NCBI RefSeq assembly: GCF_032118995.1
Contig: NC_092665.1
Span: forward strand, 3,818,001-3,882,000
DNA from: Asterias amurensis
Lineage: Eukaryota > Echinodermata > Asteroidea > Forcipulatida > Asteriidae
Direction: 5' to 3'
DNA length: 64,000 bases
Shown: in pieces, positions 1 through 18,411 of the stretch
Position numbering within the stretch: position 1 is the stretch's first letter
Layout of the letters: each line of letters starts with the position of its first letter
Position numbers and translations under genes: made by a program
The notes under the pieces: model-generated
Seen by the model: only the letters and a program-made list of their open reading frames with translations
Database searches by the model: none
Told to the model about the DNA's origin: nothing

Positions 1-194
1 TAATAAATGTTGTTTAAAACCAGACATAAAAACAACAATCGAGAATGTTTTAATTGTCCCCTGTCTGCTCGGTTACACAACCATCAGAAAAACTGCTATT
101 GTGGCGGTAGAGAAGTAGTTTTGTGTTTCCTGCCTTATACCAATAATCCAATCCAAATAATAACTTTTGTCTTATTATGGATGTGAACCCTTAG

Positions 195-5743
<5,549 letters not shown>

Positions 5744-7660
5744 TTAGTTTTAATCCAAAAGAAAAACATCACCATGGTAACCACAGTATGCCAATAACTT
5801 TTACAAACCGATTCCCATGGGTGAGTTTATCTCCATCAATATTCCATAAGTTTCTAAATGTGTAGTGTTCGAAACCTCTGGATCATTTAAACGTCAAAGT
5901 GTCCTAGTTTCCGAACGTCTTATATAAACCATTAGTTAATTATACTCTGTGAGTGTTATAACGGTAGGTACCAATAATATATTAAATTTGACATTTTCTA
6001 CTGATAAATAACTTTAACTATACACTTTGGCGAATCAAAAATGCAAGATTGGAATACAAATGGTGTTTATTTATGTTGACTAACTGATACATTTTAAATT
6101 TATATTATGGTTTTAAGAATACATTTCACAGAAAATTAATGTAATTATAAAGATATATAATCAAGTGCCTTGATTGATAATGACTTTATATCTGAGATGT
6201 TTTAGTTGTAATTTTTCATTGGATTGGGTCGGCATGTATCATATCAGCTGATCAGTTGGTTTCCTGATAATTGGTTTGCCAGCGGTGCCATTGAAACTTG
6301 AAAAACACAGTACAAAAATCTTGCTGTACCCTGCATTGGTTTTCTTCAATACAATCTTTGCATAGTGGAAGTAGAACTAAGAGAGTTATTTCTCAAATTT
6401 CTTTTGAGTTGTGTTGGTTTCCAATAAAGAGCAGTGGTTAACGACTCAACGTTTCGATCAGTGTGCTTTGATCGTCTTCAGGAGAAAAAGGAAAATATTT
6501 TCATATTGTGTTACTGTAAACCTCTCTTAGTTAATTGCTTCTTTTTAATATGCTGCAGGAGATGATGTTTTGTGACATTTTCAAGACTTTTTACAGTTAT
6601 TTTTAGGAAATGTTTCTTACTTTTTTCACTTTTTTTTAAGCAAAGATTTTATTCAGTTTGTCTTGAAGTGTATAATGGGTTTATTTAAGGTTTTTTTTCT
6701 TTTCTATAATTATTTTATTGTGTGCCATAAGACCGGAGAAGAAGAACAAAATTATTATCACTTAAAAAGTAAAGTACTATTGCATTTATGATGTGACATC
6801 CAGTACAGCCTCTATAGAATCTCCAAAAGTTTGTTTTTGTCTTTGAACAACTAAAACAAGAATTCTTCCTCTAATTATATATGCACTATGTTTGAAATAA
6901 TGTGTACAGTAGTACTTATGTAATAGCTGTAGGTAACGTGAAATAATCCGGCATGTGGTGGCTTAGCAGTCATGTGCTCTCAAGCTCAGGGCCCGTAAGC
7001 CTGTAAGCACAAAAACTTTCTAAGCAAAGAAAACTCTTGCTTTTTAGCGAAGGTAGGTTACCAGCCAAAATACCGTACATTTACCATTAATGTGATTGGT
7101 ACACAAGTCATTTCTTGCTTAGCAAAGAATTTTTCTGCTATAAACAGCTTTATGAAGTTGGGCCCTGGTGATTCTGATCGGCAGAGTGTGGGTTCGAATC
7201 CCAGTCTTGAAACTTGTGTCCTGATTAAGCAAGACACTTTCCATTATTGTTTCGACTGGTTGTCTGCTACTATAATTCAGAGCTGAAAATTTTATGTATA
7301 AATTCATGATGATTATATTTGTGTGAGATGAGTCAGCTTTGGAAACATCAAACAAAAACTTTTTAAAAGTACACTACTGCAAAGTTTTTAATGAACACAA
7401 CATGTTTTTCTCTTCATGAAGCTCCTTTTTCTTTGGGAAAGACTTAATTAGTCAAAATATTTCAAATGCTCATTATATGTATTTTTTTTATACATTGGTT
7501 TGATTGAAATTGTAACATTGAAATGGTAATACTTAAAACGTAATAATTTGAAACAATCCCGTTGTTAGATATTGTGTATAAGTATAGTATTAATTTTAAC
7601 CATTCTTCCAATAAATTTACTTTTGAGTAGTCATGATGAATAAAAGGGTGGATATTGAGT
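5744..7660 (+). other. ALDH4A1 3' UTR and intergenic sequence
   Basis: A+T-rich, no supported coding exon. AATAAA hexamers on the + strand occur at 6423, 7610 and 7639, any of which could end the ALDH4A1 mRNA. It also contains a fragment of the palindromic element also seen at 58914 (about 6430-6490), a decayed copy of the GGGCCCAATTTCAT-type MITE (about 6990-7165) and a SINE fragment at 7170-7252. Confidence 0.4.
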
Positions 7661-7744
7661 CCTTATTAAAAAGTGAAAATGCTTACTGTAGTCACTTGCT
7701 TTGTTTTGTTCCCTGGCTGCATCACACAATATTATTAAACACAG

Positions 7745-7990
7745 ATTCATAAATACCTCAGACAGTTTCTCTATTCCTATTGGTGGAGAGCGCGTCACGT
7801 GGGTGTGTATACACCTTTGTTTATAACCAGTAAAACGTGTTGGAACATGGGCGTGACACGCGAGCTTGCACCACCTGTGCTTAAGACAGTTTCTTCATTC
7901 CTATTGGTCGAGAGCAACAGCTGAAACAGTTGTGCCACATGCGACGCGCACAATTCCCTTTATAAGGAGTTGTTTACCTGATCGGGCCGA
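7745..7990 (+). promoter_or_regulatory. Promoter-like block with duplicated CCAAT motif and TATA-like box
   Basis: Two copies of a GACAGTTTCT..ATTCCTATTGG block (about 7759 and 7884) each carry an inverted CCAAT box. A CACGTG E-box lies at about 7796, and CTTTATAAGG at about 7957 resembles a TATA box. It could be the promoter of the unrecognised gene at 8861-14340, or the regulatory part of a mobile element such as a solo LTR; the sequence alone does not decide. Confidence 0.35.
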
Positions 7991-8860
7991 GAGCCTTACC
8001 ATTTCACAGCTGGAGGGGTGTTGTGTTGAGAACAATTATAATGTTTGCCTTTTATTTTACTTTTTGACCGAAATTTTTGACCGAAAAGGTATTTATGAAT
8101 GGGAATCAAATTTACTTCGACTTCGTCTCGGTAAAATTATCAAGAACCAGGCCTCGTTGGGATTAAACCACTAGTTAAAAACTTTTTCACCACACATTGA
8201 TTCCCTTATCAACATAATATCAAATGGATATGCAGTTCCATGGATCTTGTTATATTTCTTAAACAACTGGATATGCAAAAGCCTAATTAACGTCTGGGAC
8301 AGTTGCGGCTGTGTAGATACATTCGTTAAGTGAAATCCATACATTTTAAATATTTAGAATAGTTTAAAAGTTTCAAGAAAGTTTTTCATTTAATAACGCC
8401 AAAGCCAATGCTGATGGAAATACCCAAACAAGGGAGGGGCGTGATGGAGGGAGGTTCAAAGAGGGATTTAAACAGCCGTCATATTTTTATCTTTGTTAGA
8501 AAAAAAGAATTAGAAGCAGAATTCGGAGGGGGAAAAATGCAGAAAAATTAAAAGAAACCTATTTATATGATAATTATAAAAAATGTAAAAGTTTTTTTTG
8601 GTAAAAAAACAAAAAAACAATTGGAAGTCTAGTAGTTTAAAATTTAGGCTTCAAATTAACAATTCAAGAGTTTTACTAACAATTATTTTCATAACTTATT
8701 TAGTTTAGGAAACTGACCATTAATTGTTTGGTGTAAGGCTACACGTGTGTGGCCGTTTTAATTTAGTTATGGAGTGCGCCCGCTGTAGTTCAGTTTTAGT
8801 TAAGTAAGAAAATGAAGCGGGTAATTTGAGGTCGTTGATATTTTTATCTGTAAATTTCAG

Positions 8861-11800
8861 GCAAAAAAGTCTCCTTCAAGCCCATCCATAGGTTTCGTGT
8901 CAATGTTACTGTTCGACAGAGGATGACCGGAGCTATCAAGGTATGTTTTTAGAGTGATATAGTGGGATAAATACGCATTTCCTGATACTTTTATAAATTT
9001 ATGTTCATGTTTGCACGTTTTGATTTTAACGATTAGAACGTTCTCTTTCCAGAGATACAAGAACGATTTTGATTGGTCTAGAGCACTAAAGGGCTTTTTA
9101 CGATCCAATTGTTGAGCTCCTTTCATCTCAGGACGTGATCCTGTAATGAAGTAGTCTGGTTCCAATGGTTTCCCGTATGCACACACGCGTTCACGTCAAA
9201 CACGAGACCGGTTCTAAAGTCTACCAAAATTACAAAAATTATACTGCTTGAATCTAAGATTATTTTACAAGTGAAGTGATTTTATAAAAGGGGTTATGTT
9301 CTGGTTCCTTTTATGATCACTGCCACAAAGTTCCGTCAAAATATTCAGCAATTAAGTTTAAGAATCGAAGTCTTCGCGTTGGATCACCTCTAAACTTATT
9401 AATTTTTGTTTTCTCTACAGGTTTGTAAATAACTTATTAATTTTTTTCTACAGGTTTGTAAATAACTTATTAATTTTTGTTTTCTCCTACAGGTTTGTAA
9501 ATAACTTATTGATTTTCTTTTTCTCTACAGGTTTGTAAATAACATATTATTTCTGTTTTCTCTACAGGTTTGTAAATAACTAATTAATTTTTGTTTTCTC
9601 TTCAGGTTTGTAAATAACTTATTGACTTTTGTTTTCTCTACAGGTTTGTAAATAACTTATTGGTTTTCTTTTTATCTACAGGTTTGTAAATAACCTATAC
9701 ATTTTTGTTTTCTCTACAGGTTTGTAAATAACTTATTGACTTTCTTTTTATCTACAGGTTTGTAAATAACCTATTGTTTTTCTCTTTATCTACAGGTTTG
9801 TAAATAACTTATTAATTTTTTTTATCTACAGGTTTGTAAATAACTTATTGATTTTTGTTTTCTCTACAGGTTTGTAAATAACTTATTGATTTTCTTTTTC
9901 TCTACAGGTTTGTAAATAACCTATAAATTTCTGTTTTCTCTACAGGTTTTTAAATAACTTATTAATTTTTGTTTTTTTCTACAGGTTTGTAAATAACTTA
10001 TTGGTTTTTTTTCTCTACAGGTTTGTAAATAACTTATTGATTTTCTCTTTATCTACAGGTTTGTAAATAACTTATTGATTTTCTTTTTATCTACAGGTTT
10101 GTAAATAACCTATACATTTTTGTTTTCTCTACAGGTTTGTAAATAACTTATTGTTTTTCTCTTTATCTACAGGTTTGTAAATAACTTATTAATATTTCTT
10201 TTTCTCTACAGGTTTGTAAATAACCTATTAATTTTTGTTTTCTCTACAGGTTTGTAAATAACTTATTGATTTTCTTTTTCTCTACAGGTTTGTAAATAAC
10301 TTATTGATATTTGTTTTCTCTACAGGTTTGTAAATTACTTATCAAATTTTTTTCTCTACAGGTTTGTAAATAACTTATTGATTTTTGTTTTATCTACAGG
10401 TTTGTAAATAACTTATAAATTTTACTTTTCTCTACAGGTTAGTTTACTCTTATAAGTTTTTGTTTTCTCTACAGGTTTGTAAATAACTTATTGATTTTCT
10501 TTTTATCTACAGGTTTGTAAATAACTTATTAATTTTTGTTTTCTCTACAGGTTTGTAAATAACTTATTGATTTTCTTTTTCTCTACAGGTTTGTAAATAA
10601 CTTATTGATTTTCTTTTTATCTACAGGTTTGTAAATAACCTATTGTTTTTCTCTTTATCTACAGGTTTGTAAATAACCTATTGATTTTTGTTTTCTCTAC
10701 AGGTTTGTAAATAACCTATTGATTTTTGTTTTCTCTACAGGTTTGTAAATAACTTATTGATTTTCTTTGTATCTACAGGTTTGTAAATAACTTATTGATT
10801 TTCTTTTTATCTATAGGTTTGTAAATAACTTATTAATTTTTGTTTTCTCAACAGGTTTGTAAATAACTTATTGATTTTTGTTTTCTCTACAGGTTTGTAA
10901 ATAACTTATTAATTTTTGTATTTTCTACAGGTTTGTAAATAACTTATTGATTTTTGTTTTCTCTACAGGTTTGTAAATAACTTATTAATTTTTGTTTTCT
11001 CTACAGGTTTGTAAATAACTTATTGATTTTCTTTGTATCTACAGGTTTGTAAATAACTTATTGATTTTCTTTTTATCTACAGGTTTGTAAATAACTTATT
11101 AATTTTTGTTTTCTCAACAGGTTTGTAAATAACTTATTGATTTTTGTTTTCTCTACAGGTTTGTAAATAACTTATTAATTTTTGTATTTTCTACAGGTTT
11201 GTAAATAACTTATTAATTTTCGTTTTCTCTACAGGTTTGTAAATAACCTATTGATTTTTGTTTTCTCTACAGGTTTGTAAATAACTTATTGATTTTCTTT
11301 TTATCTAAAGGTTTGTAAATAACTTATAAATTTTTCTTTTCTCTATAGGTTTGTAAATAACTTATTGATTTTCTTTTTATCTACAGGTTTGTAAATAACC
11401 TATTAATTTTTGTTTTCTCTACAGGTTTGTAAATAACTTATTGATTTTCATTTTCTCTACAGGTTTGTAAATAACTTATTGATTTTCTTTTTCTCTACAG
11501 GTTTGTAAATAACTTATTGATTTTCTTTTTATCTACAGGTTTGTAAATAACCTAAACATTTTTGTTTTCTCTACAGGTTTGTAAATAACCTATAAGTTTT
11601 TGTTTTCTCTACAGGTTTTTTAATAACTTATTAATTTTTTTTCTCTACAGGTTTGTAAATAACCTATTAATTTTTTGTTTTCTCTACAGGTTTGTAAATA
11701 ACTTATTGATTTTCTTTTTATCTACAGGTTTGTAAATAACTTATTGATTTTCTTTTTATCTACAGGTTTGTAAATAACCTATTGTTTTTCTCTTTATCTA

Positions 11801-14340
11801 CAGGTTTGTAAATAACCTATTGATTTTTGTTTTCTCTACAGGTTTGTAAATAACCTATTGATTTTTGTTTTCTCTACAGGTTTGTAAATAACTTATTGAT
11901 TTTCTTTGTATCTACAGGTTTGTAAATAACTTATTGATTTTCTTTTTATCTATAGGTTTGTAAATAACTTATTAATTTTTGTTTTCTCAACAGGTTTGTA
12001 AATAACTTATTGATTTTTGTTTTCTCTACAGGTTTGTAAATAACTTATTAATTTTTGTATTTTCTACAGGTTTGTAAATAACTTATTGATTTTTGTTTTC
12101 TCTATAGGTTTGTAAATAACTTATTGATTTTCTTTTTATCTACAGGTTTGTAAATAACCTATTAATTTTTGTTTTCTCTACAGGTTTGTAAATAACTTAT
12201 TGATTTTCATTTTCTCTACAGGTTTGTAAATAACTTATTGATTTTCTTTTTCTCTACAGGTTTGTAAATAACTTATTGATTTTCTTTTTATCTACAGGTT
12301 TGTAAATAACCTAAACATTTTTGTTTTCTCTACAGGTTTGTAAATAACCTATAAGTTTTTGTTTTCTCTACAGGTTTTTTAATAACTTATTAATTTTTTT
12401 TCTCTACAGGTTTGTAAATAACCTATTAATTTTTTGTTTTCTCTACAGGTTTGTAAATAACTTATTGATTTTCTTTTTCTCTACAGGTTTGTAAATAACT
12501 TATTGATTTTTGTTTTCTCTACAGGTTTGTAAATTACTTATTTAATTTTTTTCTCTACAGGTTTGTAAATAACTTACTGATTTTTGCTTTATCTACAGGT
12601 TTGTAAATAACTTATAAATTTTACATTTCTCTACAGGTTTGTAAATAACCTATTGATTTTTGTTTTCTCTACAGGTTTGTAAATAACTTATTGATTTTCT
12701 TTTTATCTACAGGTTTGTAAATAACTTATTGATTTTCTTTTTATCTACAGGTTTGTAAATAACCTATTGTTTTTCTCTTTATCTACAGGTTTGTAAATAA
12801 CTTATTGATTTTCTTTTTATCTACAGGTTTGTAAATAACTTATTAATTTTTGTATTTTCTACAGGTTTGTAAATAACTTATTAATTTTCATTTTCTCTAC
12901 AGGTTTGTAAATAACCTATTGATTTTTGTTTTCTCTACAGGTTTGTAAATAACTTATTGATTTTCTTTTTATCTACAGGTTTGTAAATAACTTATTGATT
13001 TTCTTTTTATCTACAGGTTTGTAAATAACCTATTGTTTTTCTTTTTATCTACAGGTTTGTAAATAGCTTATTAATTTTTGTTTTCTCTACAGGTTTGTAA
13101 ATAACTTATAAATTTTGGTTTTCTCTACAGGTTTGTAAATAACTTATTATTTTTTGTTTTCTCAACAGGTTTGTAAATAACTTATTGATTTTTGTTTTCT
13201 CTACAGGTTTGTAAATAACCTATTGATTTTTGTTTTCTCTACAGGTTTGTAAATAACTTATTGATTTTCTTTTTCTCTACAGGTTTGTAAATAACTTATA
13301 AATTTTTGTTTTCTCTACAGGTTTGTAAATAACTTATAAATTTTACTTTTATCTACAGGTTTGTAAATAACCTAAAAATTTTTGTTTTCTCTACAGGTTT
13401 TTTAATTACTTATTAATTTTTGTTTTCTCTGCAGGTTTGTAAATAACTTATTAATTTTTGTTTTCTCTACAGGTTTGTAAATAACTTATTGATTTTCTTT
13501 TTCTCTACAGGTTTGTAAATAACTTATAAATTTTGGTTTTCTCTACAGGTTTGTAAACAACTTATTGATTTTTTTTATCTACAGGTCTGTAAATAACTCT
13601 TGATTTTTGTTTTCTACAGATTTGTAAATAACTTATTAATTTTTGTTTTCTCTACAGGTTTGTAAATAACTTTTTAATTTTTGCAGGTTTTTATACAATT
13701 TGTTTAACTTTTTGGAGGTTTCATACTGACCATCCTTTGTCCTACATAGCCACCGATATTTTTCTAAAATAGAAACTATGATTGGCTGTACTTTCTCTGC
13801 TTTTTCTTGATCCCTTCCCTTAATCCTGCTCCCCTCTTGTTTCTATAAAAAAAATGTATAATATGTGTTTGTTTGTACTTCTTTAAGAAGGTCCGGTTTG
13901 GATCTAAAACTAAGGCCACCTACCCTAGTATTTAATAACAGTATGTCTTGATACAAATGCAAGTTGTCCCTTTATCTTTGTTCGGGCGGGGGTGGGGTGC
14001 AAGTTTATCAACTTAAACACCACAGGGGAATCTGATTGGGTACATTTTGAAATGATTAGGGGTTGAACAAAGAAAATTAAAAGAGCGGGATTTGAATCAC
14101 CTTTGGATTTACGTACTGACGCTCTAAACCAGCTGAGCTGTATGGGGGCCTCCCTGTTTTGTCAATATCTGTGTATTTTGTTACACTTGCTCGCTTAATT
14201 TGTCTAATGCTTACTTAATTGCCCTTGTTGTAACATTTTGTTAGTAAATAAACTCAATCTGTCTTCTCTCGTTTTGTTTCTAGGATGCTAGTGGACAAGT
14301 ACATCGAGGAACTGGCATTCGAGTTGGATCTTTACCGTAG
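8861..14340 (+). CDS. Unrecognised gene, last two putative exons
   Basis: Exon 8861-8940 (acceptor AAATTTCAG, donor GTATGT) is open in one frame only and reads KKVSFKPIHRFRVNVTVRQR then MTGAIK. It joins in matching phase to 14284-14340 (acceptor TTTCTAG), which reads DASGQVHRGTGIRVGSLP and stops at TAG. AATAAA follows at 14808. A donor-like AAAAG/GTATTT at 8089 with the correct phase could be an upstream exon, but I see no in-frame ATG there. I do not recognise the product. With only 44 codons, chance is possible and the transcript could be noncoding. The intron contains the 38-bp array, and any unit used as acceptor would add only VCK before a stop. Confidence 0.4.
9393..13690 (+). repeat. 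38-bp minisatellite carrying a CAG/GT splice-like junction in every unit
   Basis: About 110 imperfect copies of a ~38-bp unit. Each holds TTTTGTTTTCTCTACAG followed immediately by GTTTGTAAATAACTTATTGA. On the + strand every unit resembles a 3' splice site (branch-like AATAAC, polypyrimidine tract, CAG) abutting a GT. Variants (CTTTTTATCTACAG, CTCTTTATCTACAG, AACCTATTG) recur in blocks with offsets near 760 and 1146 bp, showing segmental amplification of multi-unit blocks. It lies inside the intron between 8940 and 14284. Confidence 0.98.
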
Positions 14341-15640
14341 TCATGGAGACTCACTCTGACCCGAGTAGCATACTCAGTATTGGCCTATTAGACCTTATTA
14401 ATGCAATTTGCAACGTCACAGCCTTAGTTTTTGCCAAACGAGGTTGGAAAACTAGTTTTTGCCAAACGAGGTTGGAAAACTATAATGGAAAGCCATGAAT
14501 GCAAATCAAAAACAGAAAGTCATCGGTTGTAGAAATGTTACACATTTTAATGTTCAAAAATTTGTTGAATTTTTGGAAACAAATCATATCAAGAGATATT
14601 TCAGCTCATGAATCTTTACAGAAAATGTAAAATTTTGTCATTATTTTGTTTTAAACACGATTGATTGTTTTGATGGCAACACCACTGACCAGCCTTGTTT
14701 GGCATCGGTGTCGGGCATAGCATCTTATTCCAACTATCAGTCTAAGGTTATTATAGACAGTTGCATAGCGTCTAACTCTCTCCTGATTCTGTAGGAAGCT
14801 CTCTGAAAATAAAGCCATCTTTCCATGTTCTGATAAACACATTTTTGACAATCTCCCTGATTATGGAAACCTTTACCCCTTTTCCCCATTGAATAATTAA
14901 AGATCTCCCTGATTGTTGCTCAAATTCTCCCCCGACTGCAAGATGCAAATGTGGGACTTTTGTATAGAATTATGTCTTCTTGGAGTTTGTTATGTTGTAC
15001 TTGCCCTGCCTCATGATATCCCACCAGGCTGATTTAAACAATTATGTACATAATGATGAGAGTATTGTTATAAAGCGCTATACAGCAAATCTAACTTATA
15101 CATTGCATTAAGGTAGACTACCTTTTTTGTTTGAGAAAGTCATATATTATTTCGAAAAATTGTTGCATTTAACATGTTTTTAAATAATATTACTGTATTA
15201 ACATGTTTTTAAATAATATTACTGTATACTTTATTTTAAAACTGGCTCATCCTTTCAAAAATTCCAAATTGATATGCAAAATAAATAAACATGGGGAAGG
15301 AAGTGGGCATGGGGCTGTGTTTTGTTTTGAGATATACATATTTATTGGAGAAGTATTGGTTTTGAGAAGAACTGAATTTAAGAAAGATTAGAGTCACACC
15401 TCAAGTAGCCTTGATTTCAAGTCTGAGACTGCGTTTGTTTCTCTACATCAGCCACGCACCCCCCTGCAGATTTGCTATCACATGCTCTATCCGGCCGGAC
15501 GTGAGGTTTATCCACAAGAGGGCGCTGTTTGGCTGAAACCATAGAAATAGAACCTGAAACTTTCAGCTATCTCGGGACAACTATAAACCGCACGATCACA
15601 GACTTGGAACCAAGGCTACACCTCGACCAATTTTATTACG
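14341..15640 (+). other. Probable 3' UTR and intergenic DNA
   Basis: Follows the TAG at 14338-14340. Contains a tandemly repeated TTTTTGCCAAACGAGGTTGG pair at about 14428-14480, AATAAA at 14808, a short duplication of TTTAAATAATATTACTGTAT (about 15178-15227), and CCACAAGAGGGCGCTG at about 15510, a good match to the CTCF core motif. No supported exon. Confidence 0.4.
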
Positions 15641-16193
15641 TATTCTCAAAAATACGCATAAATTTCTACCAGTTCTTATAATGAAACCATGCAGCTTTTA
15701 AAATCTTGTATATACACCTCGGGAAGAAAATAATGTCAGACTTTCGTGTGAAGTAAGACTTTCTATAGACTTTACCTGGTAATTCAATAAAGCAATGCTG
15801 TTTTTTTGTCCAAATAAAATAAGTCGTGCTCAAGATGATCTGCATCTTAGCGTATATTTTGGTCCTCCTTGGCATTTATAACAAACACTGTCAGACTTTT
15901 TGTCAGTATGACTCGCCCCTGAATTTTATATGAGATTGAAAATTATATAATGTTTTAATTTTGCACAAAAAAAGTGCTCAATGTTTAATTTATTTTAGAT
16001 TCAAGTAGATAGATTGTATTTTATTTATCTTTGTGTTTACGGAAAAAACATGCCTTTGTAATAAATGGTTAGCAGCTGTCAAAAATTAGAAGTGTCTCGG
16101 GATTCAAATTTATTATAGGAGTACTCTATTAGATAAACAATAAAACAATTAATTGTCCAATGAGGGCTTCGTCTGTTACGCTAATTAGTTGCT

Positions 16194-16790
16194 TAAAGGC
16201 ACCGGACACTTAGTAATTAATTACTCAAAATAATATTACCATAAAAACTTATTTAGTAACGAGCAACGGAAAGCTGTTGATATAAATCATTTTGAGAAAC
16301 GGCTCCCTCTGAAGTAACCCAGTTTTTTGAGAAAGGTAAATTCGCCCCCAAGTATTTGATTGACTAAAGAGGTCTTGAATTCGAGGCAAAATGAAGCACA
16401 CAACTTGTGCGACAAGGGTGTTCTTCCATTATTCTTGAACCCCAATATTCACAGTTTTTTAATATTATTAAAATATGCATAATTAAATGTCGAGATACAC
16501 CATGTGAGAACACAGGGCTCAATTTCATAGAGCTGCTAAGCACAAAACTTTGCTTAGCATGAACATTTTGCCTTAATATGAACGGAAATTAACTAAATTT
16601 CCACGTGAGTTTCATAGATAAGCAAACAACAGCTAAATACCAGAAACAAGCAATAAGCAACAAATGAAAATTTGGTCGGTAATCATGTTTTTATGAAGGA
16701 AAATAAATTCATGCTAAGCAAATGTTTGTGCTTAGCATGAAATTGGGCCCTGATCTTTGACAATATTGCCAAAGTGTCCAGTTTCTTTAA
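16194..16790. mobile_element. Nested MITEs: family B inserted into family A
   Basis: The family A element begins TTAAAGGCACCGGACACT at 16194 and resumes with TGATCTTTGACAATATTGCC at 16751, ending GTCCAGTTTCTTTAA. It is interrupted at 16515-16750 by a near-palindromic family B element running from GGGCTCAATTTCATAGAGCT to ATGAAATTGGGCCC. The nesting dates B's insertion here as younger than A. Confidence 0.85.
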
Positions 16791-17602
16791 AGCTTGGGCC
16801 CACTTTCATAGAGCTGCTTGAGCACAAAAAGTAGCTTATTTAGCACAAAATAATTATGATTAACAGAATAGGGTTACCATCCACAATAGCATGTCAAATG
16901 TAAGTTATGACAGGTATCTTGCTCCGATTTGCTTAGCAAGGGAGATCCAATCATAAAGACAGAGCATTACGGGGGTTGGAGGGGGGGGGGGGGAGGGGTA
17001 ACATATCGCTGAATTTTACAAAATAAAACAAACATTTCCCACCCCCTAAGTAAAGCTAAGTTTTCGTTTCCCTCGTCCACACTCCACTGTATGAAAAGGC
17101 CATAATACAAAAACAAATTGTTGATCGTCGGTTTATTTTTGTTGGATGGGGAGGTAGGGCGGTTTTTATTTTTATGTTTTTTTGTGTGTGTGTGTTTTTT
17201 ACAGTGTCGTGACATGGCCTAATATGAAGGGAAAAAATAATCAGCACAAACACTATAACATAGGGTTTGTGCGTTTTTGATGTTTTCAAATGTTTTCTCA
17301 AACTTTTATTTTTCTCCTAGATGACATTATTTTTCTGTAAACATTTTCGAAAAATTTAAGCGCAGTGTAGCCTAGCCCAAGTAAATATTTTGAGGAATTG
17401 CTCTTGCTTTGCCAACATGAAGGATCATCTTTAAAAACCTATAAATTGTGAAAAAAATACCACCGAAAAAATTGACCGAAAGTTCATTAAAAAGATTGTT
17501 CTTTAATGATAAAAAAAATGGGGTCGGGGCGTTTTGAACGGTCAGGCGGGGACGATTAACAATTTTGTTTTTGTATGTGGCCGTGACTTGACATTGCGCT
17601 TT

Positions 17603-17614
17603 TGCGCATGCGCA
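17603..17614 (+). promoter_or_regulatory. NRF1-type palindrome
   Basis: TGCGCATGCGCA is a perfect NRF1 consensus palindrome. It lies about 30 bp upstream of an ATG with A at -3 (17644) and about 100 bp upstream of a strong donor (GCCG/GTAAGT at 17715), which is typical placement for a core promoter. Confidence 0.55.
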
Positions 17615-18231
17615 ATTAGAAGGAGTTGTTGTAAACAGGAAAGATGTGCACTGTCAAAATGTCGTCTGCTAGATGCGTGTGTTCAAACTCAAAATGCTAT
17701 CACTGCAAACGCCGGTAAGTACGAATATTCATGTTCAGTTTGTTCATGATTATGTCAAGAAATAGTGATTGGTTAATTGGCTGGCATCAATAACTTTATA
17801 GGGCAATTTTGGGCAACCAAAGTTATCGGTTGTTGTGTAACGTGAAATGTCTAAAAAGTGCCCAGTGTTCGTACGTACGTCCGGTACCGTTGACTGTGTA
17901 CACTCGGCCCATTGCCATGCTTGCAGTACACGGTCATCAATCACTACTACTGACACTACCCTTCCAGTCCTGACAGGGCAAGCAGTTGGGTGCAAAAGCA
18001 TCACGAATGTTGACAGTATCACAATTTGTGTAGCTTATAAATCCTAAATTAAAAGATGTTTTGTGTGCTTGCAGCGTGGCAGGTCCACATTCTTTTCTTG
18101 TGATAAATTTGGGAAGGTCCCTCGATCACCCCATCACTGTTGCTGTTGCCCATGTGTGATACTGATACCTAGCTAAGGACCCTGTTTTAGTGTTTGCTAA
18201 AGAGCTATTTGGTTTGACCATCGAGAAATAG

Positions 18232-18411
18232 AGGGCACGTCGCACTGCAGCGATAACAAAAACGATAACGATAACCACACAAAGATAACGCATTCTATTG
18301 GTTGAATTTCTCCGTGCAGAATACGCACATTCTTATTGAATCAATCAAAGGTGTGCATTTTTAACAGGATCGTTATAGTCTTTCGTTATCACTGCAGTGT
18401 GACTGGCCCTT
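18232..18411. mobile_element. MITE with GCACTGCAGCGATAAC inverted ends
   Basis: Left end AGGGCACGTCGCACTGCAGC and right end GTTATCACTGCAGTGTGACTGGCCCT are imperfect inverted repeats about 180 bp apart. The ends look hAT-like by general style. It lies in the first intron of the putative transcript. Confidence 0.6.

Noticed and set aside
9393..13690. Possible CRISPR-like array
   Set aside because: Units are contiguous and fully repetitive with no unique spacers, in an animal genome.
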